This document shows, piece after piece, positions 1 to 8,806 of a stretch of 64,000 nt of DNA. This stretch comes from Roseovarius tolerans. GTDB lineage: Bacteria; Pseudomonadota; Alphaproteobacteria; Rhodobacterales; Rhodobacteraceae. The first letter of the stretch is position 1, and every line of letters begins with the position of its first letter. The translations under genes were made by a program, and so were the position numbers. The notes below the pieces were generated by a model, which saw only the letters and a list, made by a program, of their open reading frames with translations, did no database searches and was not told the origin of the DNA. The stretch spans positions 1 to 64,000 of the forward strand of contig NZ_FOBO01000018.1 of NCBI RefSeq assembly GCF_900109855.1. The letters run 5' to 3'.

Positions 1-395
1 TGTGGTCGACGCCTTGACCGACCTGTTCATCCTGCGCGGTCCGCCGGAATACATAAGATCCGACAATGGCGCGGAATTTATCGCCAAAAAGGTACGCGCT
101 TGGATCGGCGCGGTGGGCGCCAAGACGGCCTTTATTGCGCCAGGATCTCCGTGGGAGAACGGCTACTGCGAAAGCTTCAATGCCAGGTTCCGGGATGAGC
201 TTCTGAACGGTGAGGTCTTCTACTCGCTACGCGAGGCCCAGATTCTGATCGAGAAGTGGCGCCGCCACTACAACACAGTCAGACCGCACAGCGCTCTGGG
301 ATACCGCCCACCAGCGCCCGAAAGCATCGTTCCGATAGACCAAAGGCCGACCATGCACTAACATTTAAAACGGACCACTCAGTGGGGGCAGACCA
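1..395 (+). mobile_element. Right end of an IS3-family insertion sequence
   Basis: The stretch holds the 3' end of an IS3-type transposase gene, then about 34 non-coding bases ending in GGGGGCAGACCA at 384-395. The reverse complement, TGGTCTGCCCCC, looks like an IS3-type terminal inverted repeat, so I place the element boundary at 395. The left end lies outside the window, so the partner repeat and the target duplication cannot be checked. The neighbouring NYN-domain gene starts abruptly at this boundary, which fits insertion into that gene. Confidence 0.75.
2..361 (+). CDS. IS3-family transposase (OrfB), C-terminal part
   Basis: This is the last 119 residues of a DDE/integrase-core transposase; the 5' part is cut off by the window edge. 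The second catalytic Asp is in RSDNGAEF and the catalytic Glu in [12 protein letters not shown], with the usual spacing of about 35 residues. The C-terminal [15 protein letters not shown] motif is typical of IS3-family OrfB. It would act in transposition of its own element with a frameshifted OrfA, which is not visible here. The visible part is intact, so activity of the element cannot be excluded. Confidence 0.9.
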   Translation: MVDALTDLFILRGPPEYIRSDNGAEFIAKKVRAWIGAVGAKTAFIAPGSPWENGYCESFNARFRDELLNGEVFYSLREAQILIEKWRRHYNTVRPHSALGYRPPAPESIVPIDQRPTMH

Positions 396-834
396 CCCGC
401 CCGAGCCCGAGGCAGAGCCGAACCGCATCCTGATCGACGGCTCCAACGTCATGCACTGGAAGGACAACACCCCGCAGATCGCGACGCTGCGCGAGGTCAT
501 CGGGCATCTGCGCGGCCTGGGCTTTGCCCCCGGCGTCGTTTTTGACGCCAATGCGGGCTATCTGTTGAAAGGCAAGTACAAGCACGATGACGCCATGGCC
601 GGGTATCTGGGGCTGGCCGAGGATTGGGTGATGGTCGTGCCCAAGGGCACGATTGCCGACAGCTATCTGCTGACCGTCGCGCGCGACGTGGATGCCCCCA
701 TCGTCACCAATGACCGCTACCGCGATTGGGCCGGGGAGTATCCCGAGATCGCCAAACCGGGGCGGCTCATCCGGGGCGGCTATCGCGACGGCGTGCTCTG
801 GCTCGACGAAATCGCCGCGCCGGTGCCCGCCTGA
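396..834 (+). pseudogene. NYN/PIN-like RNase-domain protein, 5' end removed by IS insertion
   Basis: The frame opens within the IS (readable from 256), but recognisable protein starts only after the IS boundary. It then gives NRILIDGSNVMHW, a conserved acidic region (YKHDDAMAGYL) and IVTNDRYRDWAGEYP, which match NYN/Zc3h12a-type RNase domains with their metal-binding aspartates. From memory of the family, relatives in this group carry an N-terminal, probably membrane-anchoring, segment; none is visible here. The catalytic domain looks whole, so an IS-fused product could be made if transcription reads through. I call it a truncated gene. Confidence 0.7.
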
Positions 835-860
835 GGGCAATTTAGGCCTCGTTTTTCGAC

Positions 861-893
861 ACCGACGCAATACCGACAGAATACCGACGTGAT
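861..893 (+). repeat. Three tandem 11-bp direct repeats upstream of the MFS gene
   Basis: Copies are ACCGACGCAAT (861-871), ACCGACAGAAT (872-882) and ACCGACGTGAT (883-893). All share ACCGAC and a terminal AT, with a period close to one helical turn. They lie 56-88 bases before the MFS start codon, where a regulator could bind. No regulator gene is adjacent. The function is inferred from position only. Confidence 0.6.
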
Positions 894-948
894 ACAGCCC
901 GGGCGGAAAGCGCTTTTCTCTCCCCCCGTTTCACGCGAGGAAGGAGGC

Positions 949-2172
949 ATGCCGATTCTCGCCTTCCTCCGCGACAACGCGCCCTGGCTCACCGCCGGGG
1001 TGCTGCTGACCTTCCTCAGCAGTTTCGGGCAGACCTATTTCATCTCGGTCTTCGCCGGGGAAATCCGCGAAGGATTCGGGCTAAGTCACGGAGAATGGGG
1101 CGGAATTTACACCCTCGGCACCACCGCCTCGGCGCTTGTCATGGTCTGGGCCGGGGGCCTCACCGACCATTTCCGCGTCCGCGTGCTCGCCCCCATCGTG
1201 CTCCTCCTGATGACCGCCGCCTGCCTGTCGATGGCCCTCAACCCGGTCTGGTGGCTATTACCGCTGGTCATCTTCGCCCTCCGCTTCACAGGCCAAGGCA
1301 TGATGAGCCACCTGGCCGTAGTCGCCATGGCCCGCTGGTTCATCGCCAGCCGGGGAAAAGCCTTATCTATCGCGACCTTAGGCAACTCGGTGGGGGAGTC
1401 TTTGCTGCCCCTGATCTTCGTTTCACTGCTGATTTTCCATGACTGGCGGGTGCTGTGGGTGGCCGCTGCGGTGATGGCCCTGATCGGCATTCCGCTCCTC
1501 CTCCTCCTCCTGCGCCGCGAACGCACACCGCAAAGCTGGGCCCAGACCAGCCAGTCGCTCGGCATGGACGGGCGGCACTGGACGCGTTCCCAGACCCTTC
1601 GGCATTTCCTGTTCTGGTTCATGATCCCGGCGCTTCTGGGGCCCTCGGCCTTCAACACCGCGTTCTTCTTTCATCAGGTGCATATCGCTGAAATCAAAGC
1701 GATTTCCCACGTCGAACTGGTGGCGATGTTCCCGCTTTATACGGTGGTGGGGATCGGGGCGATGGTGCTGTCGGGCTGGGCGCTTGACCGATTGGGCACG
1801 GCGCGACTCTTGCCGTTCATGCAACTGCCGATGGTCGTGGCCTTCACCCTCTTTGCGTTTTCCGAGGGGCCAGTGATGCTGATCCTCGGCTTCGTGTTTC
1901 TCGCACTCACAACCGGGGCGAACAGCACCCTGCCCAACGCGTTCTGGGCAGAATTCTACGGCACCGCCCATATGGGCAGCATCAAGGCGATGGCGGCGGC
2001 GATCATGGTCTTCGGCTCGGCTATCGGGCCAGGGCTGACCGGGCTCGGCATCGATCTCGGCCTCGCGATCGAGGCGCAGTTCCTGCTGATCGCGAGTTAT
2101 TTCGTCTTTACCAGCGTGATGATGGCCATCGGTGTGACCCGCGCGCGCCCACAGCTATCGCTGACGTCTTAG
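949..2172 (+). CDS. Major facilitator superfamily transporter
   Basis: A 407-residue protein with about 12 hydrophobic segments, the usual MFS size, predicted in the inner membrane. Typical MFS features include a charged loop after segment 2 (GLTDHFRVRV) and a matching loop in the second half (GWALDRLGTARL). The substrate cannot be named from sequence. I place the start at ATG 949 because AAGGAGGC lies directly upstream; an in-frame GTG at 889 would add 20 non-conserved residues and has no ribosome site. Three 11-bp repeats precede it. Its 3' end overlaps the convergent Smr gene by 18 bases. Confidence 0.85.
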   Translation: MPILAFLRDNAPWLTAGVLLTFLSSFGQTYFISVFAGEIREGFGLSHGEWGGIYTLGTTASALVMVWAGGLTDHFRVRVLAPIVLLLMTAACLSMALNPVWWLLPLVIFALRFTGQGMMSHLAVVAMARWFIASRGKALSIATLGNSVGESLLPLIFVSLLIFHDWRVLWVAAAVMALIGIPLLLLLLRRERTPQSWAQTSQSLGMDGRHWTRSQTLRHFLFWFMIPALLGPSAFNTAFFFHQVHIAEIKAISHVELVAMFPLYTVVGIGAMVLSGWALDRLGTARLLPFMQLPMVVAFTLFAFSEGPVMLILGFVFLALTTGANSTLPNAFWAEFYGTAHMGSIKAMAAAIMVFGSAIGPGLTGLGIDLGLAIEAQFLLIASYFVFTSVMMAIGVTRARPQLSLTS

Positions 2173-2751
2173 GTAGACGTAATAGGCCCCGCCGCCGCCA
2201 TGTTTCAGATGCGCTTCGCTGATCTGGAGGACCAGCGGGGCGAGTGGCATCATCTTGAGCCATTGCGGCACATTATGCCGCAGCACCCCGTGACGGACCG
2301 GGATCGGTCCGCCCGGATCACGATGCTTACCCTTGCCGGTCACCACCAGCACAAGCCTGAGGCCAGCGGCATGCGACCGCTGGATGAAATTGTTCAGAGC
2401 GGGATGCGCCTGATCAAGGGTCATGCCGTGCAGATCGAGCTTGGCCTCGGGCATCAGCTTGCCACGTTTCAGGCGGGCATGGGCCTTCTTGTCCATCTTC
2501 ACCGGCGCGTTGCCAACGCGCTCGGCAATGCCGGGCAACACGTCATGGCCGCGCGGCTGCCCATTGGCGGATTGACCGACGCTGAATGGCTCGATCGGGG
2601 CAGGGCGCGGTGTGACAGGCTTGGGTTTGCGCGGCGCGGTGTCGGTCAGAGTGCCCGGTTGCGGCTTGCGTTCGGGTGCGAGCGGTGTCGCCTTGCGTGC
2701 CACTTCTTCCCAGAGCGCTAGCTCATCCGGGCGTAAGCGCCGACGGCTCAT
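2155..2751 (-). CDS. Smr/MutS2-C-terminal domain protein
   Basis: A 198-residue protein with a poorly conserved basic and proline-rich first 100 residues, then a Smr domain (about 104-198). LDLHGMT at 105-111 and VVTGKGKH at 137-144 are the two hallmark motifs. Smr domains bind or nick DNA or RNA; stand-alone bacterial versions such as SmrA/SmrB have been linked to nuclease activity and, for SmrB, to collided ribosomes. The substrate here is unknown. It is the last gene of a minus-strand operon with mltA and a Tim44-like gene; its start overlaps the mltA stop by 4 bases, suggesting translational coupling. Confidence 0.85.
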   Translation of the reverse strand: MSRRRLRPDELALWEEVARKATPLAPERKPQPGTLTDTAPRKPKPVTPRPAPIEPFSVGQSANGQPRGHDVLPGIAERVGNAPVKMDKKAHARLKRGKLMPEAKLDLHGMTLDQAHPALNNFIQRSHAAGLRLVLVVTGKGKHRDPGGPIPVRHGVLRHNVPQWLKMMPLAPLVLQISEAHLKHGGGGAYYVYLRRQR

Positions 2752-3791
2752 GGCTCTTGTTCCGTGAGCATGGCGTAAGCGCGCTGAATAGGCATCAGCA
2801 CAATCATGCGCCCCGGGTCGCGCAGCTTTCCAGCGGCGCGCCCCGCTGCATCGCCGGTGCCAAAGAAAATATCAGCGCGTTGGGCCCCCTTGATCGCAGA
2901 TCCGGTATCCTGCGCAATCATCAGGCGGTGCATTGGGTTTGCGCCTGCCTTCTCGATCCAGACCGGTGCGCCGAGCGGCACAAACGCAGGATCGACCGCC
3001 ACTGTCCGTCCGGTGGTAACGGAGCGGTTCATAGCGCCCAAGGGCCCTCGTTCGGCAGGCACCTGATCAATCCGACGAAAGAACACGTAGGACGGATTGT
3101 GCATCAAAAGCTCGTGCCCTTCGACCGGGTTGCGCCGCACCCAGTTCTTGATCACCTCGGCGCTGACTTGGTGTACATCGTAGACTCCGCGTCGCACCAG
3201 CTCGACCCCGATAGAGCGATATTCGTGTCCGTTCGCCCCGCCATAACCCACGCGGATCACACGGCCATCGGGCAGCCTGATCCGGCCCGATCCTTGGATT
3301 TGAAGGAAGAACAGCTCTACCGGATCGTCGACCCAGGCGATTTCAAGTCCCCGATCGCGCATCACGTCTGTCCCAAGTATCTGCCGCCGCGTCAGCCAAG
3401 GATTGCTGCGCTTGGCTTCGGGCGGTTGACGATAGACAGGATAGCGATATCGCGGATTGGGGCGCAGGGCACCGTTGAGTTCCGGCTCGAAATAGCCGGT
3501 AAATAGGGCAGGCTTGCCGTCGTTGATCACGACCGGTCGAAAGAACAACTCGAAGAACGCACGCGCATCGGGGCGCTGCCCAGCCAAGGCACAAAGCGCT
3601 GTCCAGTCGGGATCATCGAGATCAGCACAGGTGTTGAGAAACACCTCAAGGGCGGCGGCGTGATCATCAGCCTCCCACCCCTGTAAATCCGAGAAATCCA
3701 GGATGTCGTGGCGGATCTCCTGCGCACTTGCGGGCGGGACCAGCCCCGAGAGGACCAGCGCCAATATGACCGCCTGCAGCGCGCCCGTCAT
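2748..3791 (-). CDS. mltA: Membrane-bound lytic murein transglycosylase A
   Basis: A 347-residue exported enzyme with a cleavable signal sequence (about 1-23, ending PPASAQ). It cleaves the glycan strand of peptidoglycan, forming 1,6-anhydromuramic ends. The central MltA domain includes FTGYFEPELNG and the PVYR region. The C-terminal 3D domain carries the catalytic-type aspartates in DPAFVPLGAPVWI, AQDTGSAIKG and ADIFFG. No lipobox cysteine is present, so it may be soluble in the periplasm rather than lipid-anchored as in E. coli. It overlaps the upstream Tim44-like gene and the downstream Smr gene by 4 bases each. Confidence 0.93.
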   Translation of the reverse strand: MTGALQAVILALVLSGLVPPASAQEIRHDILDFSDLQGWEADDHAAALEVFLNTCADLDDPDWTALCALAGQRPDARAFFELFFRPVVINDGKPALFTGYFEPELNGALRPNPRYRYPVYRQPPEAKRSNPWLTRRQILGTDVMRDRGLEIAWVDDPVELFFLQIQGSGRIRLPDGRVIRVGYGGANGHEYRSIGVELVRRGVYDVHQVSAEVIKNWVRRNPVEGHELLMHNPSYVFFRRIDQVPAERGPLGAMNRSVTTGRTVAVDPAFVPLGAPVWIEKAGANPMHRLMIAQDTGSAIKGAQRADIFFGTGDAAGRAAGKLRDPGRMIVLMPIQRAYAMLTEQEP

Positions 3792-4447
3792 TCGCCAGTG
3801 GCAACAAGCCGCCAGTTTGGATCGTCCGAGCCCATGACGCGCTCGTAGGTCCAGATATCTTTCTGACGCTTGCTTTGTCCCGGCGCGCCCTCGATGATCT
3901 CGCCATTGGCGTCACGCACGACCGAGATCAACTCGCCCACACAGCGAACATCAATCTCGGCACTCTTGGTGTCGGAATTGAACCTCGCATCGACAAGGGA
4001 AAGATCACGGACACCGAGAAATTCCGCCTCGATGGTCAGGCCCTGTTTTTCACGATCATCGACGACCTGCGCAAATGCCTCGTAGACATCGCGATCCATG
4101 AACGGCATCACCTCGTCAAGCTTTCCCCGCTCAAAGGCCATGAGTATCATCTCATAAGCACCTCGCGCGCCCTGCAAGAAGCCTGTTACGCTGAAATCGG
4201 GCTCAATGCGCTTCATCTCCGCCAAGGCTGCGGCGGCATCGGAATCTTCAGGCACATGATCGATGATGTCATGATCAGGGCCGCCCTCGATCACCTCAAA
4301 CTCCCGGCGGGGGGCCTGCCCGGTCCGGGGCTGGGTGCGTGGCGGGCCTTCATAGCCATCCCTTGTGCCCAGAACACTCTTCAGCCGCAAGATCAGGAAA
4401 ATGGCAATACCGGCGAGCACCAGTAACTGCAGAATGGGCGAATTCAT
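3788..4447 (-). CDS. Tim44/TimA-family membrane-anchored protein
   Basis: A 219-residue protein with one N-terminal membrane helix (SPILQLLVLAGIAIFLILRL), a basic and proline-rich linker, and a C-terminal Tim44-like domain (about 75-219) with the AFERGKLDEVMPFM segment. Bacterial Tim44-like proteins are related to the mitochondrial import adaptor and are thought to be inner-membrane proteins; their bacterial role is poorly defined. GAGG sits 5 bases before ATG 4447, while the in-frame GTG at 4453 lies inside that ribosome site, so ATG is chosen. It is first in the operon with mltA and smr and divergent from fxsA. Confidence 0.85.
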   Translation of the reverse strand: MNSPILQLLVLAGIAIFLILRLKSVLGTRDGYEGPPRTQPRTGQAPRREFEVIEGGPDHDIIDHVPEDSDAAAALAEMKRIEPDFSVTGFLQGARGAYEMILMAFERGKLDEVMPFMDRDVYEAFAQVVDDREKQGLTIEAEFLGVRDLSLVDARFNSDTKSAEIDVRCVGELISVVRDANGEIIEGAPGQSKRQKDIWTYERVMGSDDPNWRLVATGE

Positions 4448-4556
4448 GGGCACCTCATGTTGTGCGGGGCATGGTAAGCTCTGTCACTCGTTCTTATGTA
4501 GGGGACGCGATGGACCAAGTCCACCGTGAGGACCAGAAAACGAAGGAGGGTCGCGC

Positions 4557-5030
4557 ATGTGGCTGTTGCTTGCATTCATCGTTGTCCCGTTGATCGAGAT
4601 TGCATTGTTCATTCAGGTGGGCGGCATGATCGGACTTTGGCCAACATTGGCTATCGTAATCCTGACCGCACTGCTGGGGACCTGGCTGCTGCGTATGCAG
4701 GGCGCCGCGGCATTGACCGATCTGCGGCGCAGCTTCTCGGAAGTCGAAGACCCGTCAGAGCCGCTGGCCCATGGCGCGATGATCCTGTTTGCCGGGGCGC
4801 TCTTGCTGACACCGGGGTTCTTTACCGATGCCGTGGGCTTTGCGCTACTGACACCGCCGGTGCGCAGGCGGATCTTCATCGAACTGCGCAAACGGGTTCA
4901 TGTCGCCCGGTTCGAGGCGGGATCGCAGCCGCGGCCCGATCCACAGCCCGACATCATCGACGCAGATTATGAGGATCTTGATGCCTCAAAAACCAGTTCG
5001 GGCAAGCCCTCTGGCTGGACTAGGCATTGA
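4557..5030 (+). CDS. fxsA: FxsA-family cytoplasmic membrane protein
   Basis: A 157-residue integral membrane protein. An N-terminal helix with the family's PLIEI motif (VVPLIEIALFIQVGG) is followed by a second helix, the LLRMQG loop and a third hydrophobic segment with LLLTPGFFTDAVGFALLTPP. The C-terminal tail is acidic and variable. In E. coli, FxsA overproduction relieves phage T7 exclusion by the F plasmid; its normal role is unknown. A strong AAGGAGGG lies 7 bases before the start. It is divergent from the Tim44-like gene and 65 bases upstream of secB. Confidence 0.88.
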   Translation: MWLLLAFIVVPLIEIALFIQVGGMIGLWPTLAIVILTALLGTWLLRMQGAAALTDLRRSFSEVEDPSEPLAHGAMILFAGALLLTPGFFTDAVGFALLTPPVRRRIFIELRKRVHVARFEAGSQPRPDPQPDIIDADYEDLDASKTSSGKPSGWTRH

Positions 5031-5095
5031 GGCACCGCCAACCGCCTGCTATGGAACACGCGATATTCATTTGAGTCATCCATCAGGAGAGTCCC

Positions 5096-5593
5096 ATGGC
5101 AGACCAGGAAAACGGGGCAGCCGCCCAGGAAACCCCGCAGGTGCGCATGCACATCATGACGCAATTTGTGCGTGACCTGTCCTTTGAAAACGTGCTTGCG
5201 CAACGCGGCACAGGCGGCGAGGTTCAGCCTGACGTTGAAGTCGCCGTGAATCTCGACGCCAAGAAGCGCTCGACAGAGCATCAGTACGAGGTGGCGACCA
5301 AGCTCAACATCACCTCGCGGAACAAGGAAAGCGAAGAGACGCTTTTTGTACTAGAAATGGATTATGTCGGCGTGTTTCACGTCGAGAACGTGCCGGAAGA
5401 GCAACTTCATCCCTTCCTGCTGATCGAATGTCCCCGGATGATCTTTCCCTTCATCCGCCGTATCGTCAGCGACGTAACCCGCGACGGAGGCTTCCCGCCG
5501 CTTAACCTTGAAAACATCGACTTTGTTCAGCTTTATCGCAACGAGATCGCGCGTCGTCAAACAGAAGCAGGAACCCAGACCGCCGACGCCTGA
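5096..5593 (+). CDS. secB: Protein-export chaperone SecB
   Basis: A 165-residue cytosolic chaperone that holds preproteins unfolded and passes them to SecA. Family features are QFVRDLSFENV near the N-terminus, the DYVGVFHVENV strand, and the C-terminal PRMIFPFIRRIVSDVTRDGGFPPL region. AGGAGAG precedes the ATG. The gene ends 2 bases before the convergent dnaQ stop, so there is no room for a separate terminator. Its neighbours in the window include several exported proteins (MltA, MsrA, L,D-transpeptidases), but no operon link is implied. Confidence 0.96.
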   Translation: MADQENGAAAQETPQVRMHIMTQFVRDLSFENVLAQRGTGGEVQPDVEVAVNLDAKKRSTEHQYEVATKLNITSRNKESEETLFVLEMDYVGVFHVENVPEEQLHPFLLIECPRMIFPFIRRIVSDVTRDGGFPPLNLENIDFVQLYRNEIARRQTEAGTQTADA

Positions 5594-5594
5594 T

Positions 5595-6323
5595 CTAACG
5601 TGACCAAAGTGCAGCGTCGCCCATCTGCTCGACAAATGCGGAATGGGCGGCGCTTTCCTCTTCACTGAGACGCGAGCGCAGGGGTTCTGGACGTGGTCCG
5701 GGACGCCAGCTTGGCTCTGAACCTCCCCCGACATGATGCGTCTCTTGCCTCTGTGACAAAACAAGATCGGGCTGCCGGCCGCCGATCAATTCCAGATAGA
5801 CCTCTGCCAGAATTTCTGAATCGAGCAACGCGCCGTGTAGAGTGCGCGCGGTGTTATCGATCGCAAAACGCCGGCAAAGCGCGTCGAGCGATGCGGGCGA
5901 TCCAGGGAATTTCTGCCGCGCCATGGTCAACGTGTCGATGGCCTGCGCCCATGGCAGTTGCGGCAGGCTGAGCCAGTCCAGCTCCGCGTTAAGGAATTTC
6001 ATATCGAACGCAGCATTGTGGATGATCAGCTTGGCATCGCCTATAAACTCGATAAAGGCCTGAGCCACGTCACGGAACATCGGCTTGTCCTTCAGTGTCA
6101 CCTCACCGGGGCGCGGCGGTCGCGGGGCGTCAAGAAGATCAGGGCCAATACCGTGCACGCCAAAGGCTTCATCAGGCATGCCGCGTTCGGGATTGATATA
6201 CTGGTGATAGGTTCGCCCGGTCGGCATGTGATTGTAAAGTTCGATCGCCCCGATCTCGACAATCCGGTCGCCACTTTCGGGATCAAATCCTGTCGTTTCC
6301 GTATCGAGAACGATTTCACGCAT
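5595..6323 (-). CDS. dnaQ: DNA polymerase III epsilon subunit (proofreading exonuclease)
   Basis: A 242-residue DEDD exonuclease. Exo I is [10 protein letters not shown] (Asp7, Glu9), Exo II is around [12 protein letters not shown], and Exo III contains [17 protein letters not shown]. The C-terminal 55 residues are the variable tail that contacts the polymerase alpha subunit in the family. ATG 6323 starts the conserved [12 protein letters not shown]; an upstream extension in frame runs through coaE and is not credible. It overlaps the coaE stop by 8 bases, closing the minus-strand run maf-aroE-coaE-dnaQ. Confidence 0.95.
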   Translation of the reverse strand: MREIVLDTETTGFDPESGDRIVEIGAIELYNHMPTGRTYHQYINPERGMPDEAFGVHGIGPDLLDAPRPPRPGEVTLKDKPMFRDVAQAFIEFIGDAKLIIHNAAFDMKFLNAELDWLSLPQLPWAQAIDTLTMARQKFPGSPASLDALCRRFAIDNTARTLHGALLDSEILAEVYLELIGGRQPDLVLSQRQETHHVGGGSEPSWRPGPRPEPLRSRLSEEESAAHSAFVEQMGDAALWSR

Positions 6324-6909
6324 GGAGTCGGGTCCTTTTGATATGGCCGAGCACGTCTCGCACCTGGGAGCGGGCGTGATCAAGACTGTCGGTTTCGATC
6401 ACATAATCTGCGCGTGTGCGTTTTTCAGCATCCGGAAGCTGTTTTTGGATGATCGCCTTGAGTTGTCCGGCATCCATGGTGCCACGCGCCATGACGCGTG
6501 CCTGTTGCTCTTCAGGCGTCGTTGAGACGACCACGGTCGAATCAAGATACCGCTCTGCACCGGTCTCGAACAAGAGCGGGATATCAAGCACGGTGATCGG
6601 TGCCGTTTGCGCGTCGATAAACACTTGTCGATCCTGCGCTACGAGGGGATGCACGATGGCCTCGATCTTGTGCAAGGCTCCTGGATCACGGCGAATGATC
6701 TGTTTGAGCGCCTCGCGACAGACAACGCCTTCGCGCACCACATCGGGAAAGGCGCGCTCCATCAGGGCAACTGCAGGCCCACCTTGGGAATAAAGCCGGT
6801 GCACAGCGGCATCGGCATCCCAAACAGGACACCCCTCATCAGCGAACATGGCGGCCGTCGTGGATTTGCCCATCCCGATGGACCCTGTAAGACCAAGGCG
6901 AAACGTCAT
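6316..6909 (-). CDS. coaE: Dephospho-CoA kinase
   Basis: A 197-residue P-loop kinase that phosphorylates dephospho-CoA in the last step of coenzyme A synthesis. The N-terminal [12 protein letters not shown] is the Walker A motif, [11 protein letters not shown] contains the conserved acidic motif, and [10 protein letters not shown] and VVSTTPEEQ are further family signatures. The length is normal. The start overlaps the aroE stop by 4 bases and the stop overlaps dnaQ by 8 bases, so it is in the middle of a tightly packed operon. Confidence 0.95.
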   Translation of the reverse strand: MTFRLGLTGSIGMGKSTTAAMFADEGCPVWDADAAVHRLYSQGGPAVALMERAFPDVVREGVVCREALKQIIRRDPGALHKIEAIVHPLVAQDRQVFIDAQTAPITVLDIPLLFETGAERYLDSTVVVSTTPEEQQARVMARGTMDAGQLKAIIQKQLPDAEKRTRADYVIETDSLDHARSQVRDVLGHIKRTRLHA

Positions 6910-7739
6910 CGCAGGGCTGCAGCGCGGGTCGCACTATCTACCGTCGGGCGCGTCCCGAACCAGCGCTCGAAGGCAGGAACAGCCTGATGCAACAGCATAC
7001 CGAGCCCGTCGACGGTGATACAGCCCATCTTTTCAGCCTCTATCAAGAGGTGTGTTTTGAGGGGCGCATAAACCAGATCAGTGACGACCGTCCCCTTGCG
7101 CAAACCATCGAGCGGCACACGCAGTGGAGGGCTCCCGATCATGCCGAGCGACGTGGTGTTCACGACCGTCGAGGCGTCATCCATCATGTTCCCGGCCTGA
7201 ACCCAGTCAATCACCGTCAAACGACGCCCGAATTCCTGCTGTAAAGCCTCGGCGCGCACCCGAGTCCGGTTGGAAATCAGGATTTCCGGTACCCCAACAT
7301 CGAGGAGAGATGCAACAACCGCTCGCGCCGCACCTCCGGCACCAAGGATTGCCGCCGGTCCCGCCTCGGGATGCCAATCGGGCGCGTTCTGGCGAAGGTT
7401 CTGGATGAATCCATAACCATCTGTATTATCCGCGTGGATTTTACCATCTTTTCGAAAAATAAGCGTGTTCGCAGCGCCAATCAGTGTTGCGCGATCGGTG
7501 ACCAGGTCAGCAATTTCAAGAGCGCGCTCCTTATGGGGAACTGTGATATTTACACCCACGAACCCTGCCTTCGGCAAACTGTGAAGGATTTCCTCAAGAT
7601 CAATGGCCTCGACATGCATAGGCACGTAATAACCAGATATGCCCAGTGACTTGAGCCAATGGCGGTGCAATTGCGGAGATTTTGAATGGGCAATCGGGCA
7701 CCCGATGACCCCGGCCAAGGGAATTTTGGCATGGCTCAT
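6906..7739 (-). CDS. aroE: Shikimate dehydrogenase (NADP+)
   Basis: A 277-residue enzyme reducing 3-dehydroshikimate to shikimate in aromatic amino acid synthesis. The substrate domain has IGCPIAHSKSPQLHRHW and NITVPHKE with the catalytic Lys; the cofactor domain has AAILGAGGAARAVVASL and SNRTRVRAEAL. A conserved Asp lies in NADNTDGYGFIQNL-type context (HADNTDGYGF). Overlaps of 4 bases with maf upstream and coaE downstream indicate coupled translation. Confidence 0.96.
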   Translation of the reverse strand: MSHAKIPLAGVIGCPIAHSKSPQLHRHWLKSLGISGYYVPMHVEAIDLEEILHSLPKAGFVGVNITVPHKERALEIADLVTDRATLIGAANTLIFRKDGKIHADNTDGYGFIQNLRQNAPDWHPEAGPAAILGAGGAARAVVASLLDVGVPEILISNRTRVRAEALQQEFGRRLTVIDWVQAGNMMDDASTVVNTTSLGMIGSPPLRVPLDGLRKGTVVTDLVYAPLKTHLLIEAEKMGCITVDGLGMLLHQAVPAFERWFGTRPTVDSATRAAALR

Positions 7740-8335
7740 GTCGGCAAATCTCCTCGCAGGGTCAGAAAAGACAAAAGATCGAGCAGGGGAAGCCCCAATA
7801 CGGTGAAATAATCCCCTTCTATACGAGAAAACAAGCGCACACCTTCAGCCTCTAGCTGATAGGCACCGACACTCTCGCCGATTTCGGGCCAATTTCTTTC
7901 AAGATACCCCTCAAGCCAGTCTTCGGAAAATGTGCGCATGGTCATGCGCGCAACGCCGACATGTCGCCAGACAGGCTTGCCCGCCTCGCACAGCACGGCG
8001 GCAGACAAAAGATCATGGCGTTTCCCGCTCATATGAAGGAGCTGACTGCGGGCTTCTTCGAGGCTGCGGGGTTTCGATAACAGTTGACCGTCTAGATTGA
8101 GGACCTGATCACACCCTAGGACAAGCGCGTTCGGCTTTTTTGAGCTGACGCGAAGGGCTTTGAGTTCGGCGAGGGCATCGGCAATGTCGCGGGTCGGTGT
8201 TTGCTCTGCCAACAGGCTTTGACGCAGGGCCGATTCGTCCACTCTGGGTCGCACAACATCAATCTTGAGCCCCGCGTTTTCCAGAAGATGACGTCGGATT
8301 TCAGACCCGGAAGCTAGCGTGAGGGTGAATGTCAT
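7736..8335 (-). CDS. maf: Maf-family nucleotide pyrophosphatase
   Basis: A 199-residue Maf/HAM1-like fold protein. ASGSEIRRHLLENAG at the N-terminus corresponds to the phosphate-binding motif of the family, followed by RVDESAL, LVLGCDQVL and the C-terminal VGAYQLEAEGVRLFSRIEGDY motif. Maf proteins hydrolyse modified or non-canonical nucleoside triphosphates; the exact substrate is not predictable here. It is the first gene of the maf-aroE-coaE-dnaQ operon. A perfect DnaA box overlaps the last base of its start codon, so initiator binding could affect its expression. Confidence 0.92.
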   Translation of the reverse strand: MTFTLTLASGSEIRRHLLENAGLKIDVVRPRVDESALRQSLLAEQTPTRDIADALAELKALRVSSKKPNALVLGCDQVLNLDGQLLSKPRSLEEARSQLLHMSGKRHDLLSAAVLCEAGKPVWRHVGVARMTMRTFSEDWLEGYLERNWPEIGESVGAYQLEAEGVRLFSRIEGDYFTVLGLPLLDLLSFLTLRGDLPT

Positions 8336-8343
8336 GTGGATAA
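8335..8343 (-). promoter_or_regulatory. Perfect DnaA box
   Basis: TGTGGATAA on the plus strand is TTATCCACA on the minus strand, an exact match to the DnaA-box consensus. It overlaps the maf start codon by one base and is 2 bases from a CtrA-type site. It fits both an origin element and regulation of maf. Confidence 0.7.
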
Positions 8344-8345
8344 CC

Positions 8346-8360
8346 TTAAGTAAATGTTAA
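8346..8360. promoter_or_regulatory. CtrA-type binding site, TTAA-N7-TTAA
   Basis: TTAA at 8346-8349 and TTAA at 8357-8360 are separated by exactly 7 bases, the alphaproteobacterial CtrA full-site spacing. Its position beside a perfect DnaA box copies the arrangement in the Caulobacter origin, where CtrA represses initiation. CtrA in roseobacters is known mainly for motility and gene transfer agent control, so a role at the origin would need testing. Confidence 0.5.
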
Positions 8361-8659
8361 GGGTTTCGTTCGGAGATACCGGACGAGTTTCCATAACCGG
8401 CCGACTATCACGATCGTACGGATAGTTTCGACGATAGTGTGGCCTTGATATCCCGCTCTGACAAGGATGACTCTGATCATGTTGAAACCCCGTAAGCGGG
8501 TAAGTTGTCAACAGGCCTGACATATGTCGGCACCGTGTATCTAAATGATCAAGATATTGATATTGTTGTTTTAATTCCAGTTCAGTCAGGATTTATTTCC
8601 TGCGTCACAAAACCATACACAGCGTTACCAACAAGGGGATAACTCAATGCGTAAGTATT

Positions 8660-8668
8660 TGATCCACA
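8660..8668 (+). promoter_or_regulatory. Near-consensus DnaA box
   Basis: TGATCCACA differs from TTATCCACA at one position. It lies 26 bases before the AT-rich stretch at 8694-8725 within the candidate origin, the usual side for initiator boxes next to an unwinding element. Confidence 0.4.
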
Positions 8669-8806
8669 GGTATCGCTGTGCCTACAACAAACTACATATC
8701 TTTTTTCTCTTATATTTATTAATAAGGTAAGGCGAGCGTCTATGCTTTCATGTGGCATATCGGAAAGATTGACCTCCGACGCCAACACGCTTAAGAGAAA
8801 ACCCAA

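Noticed and set aside
5375..5394. Third parS-like sequence in secB (TGTTTCACGT followed by CGAGAA)
   Set aside because: Only the left half matches; the palindrome is broken, so ParB binding is not expected.
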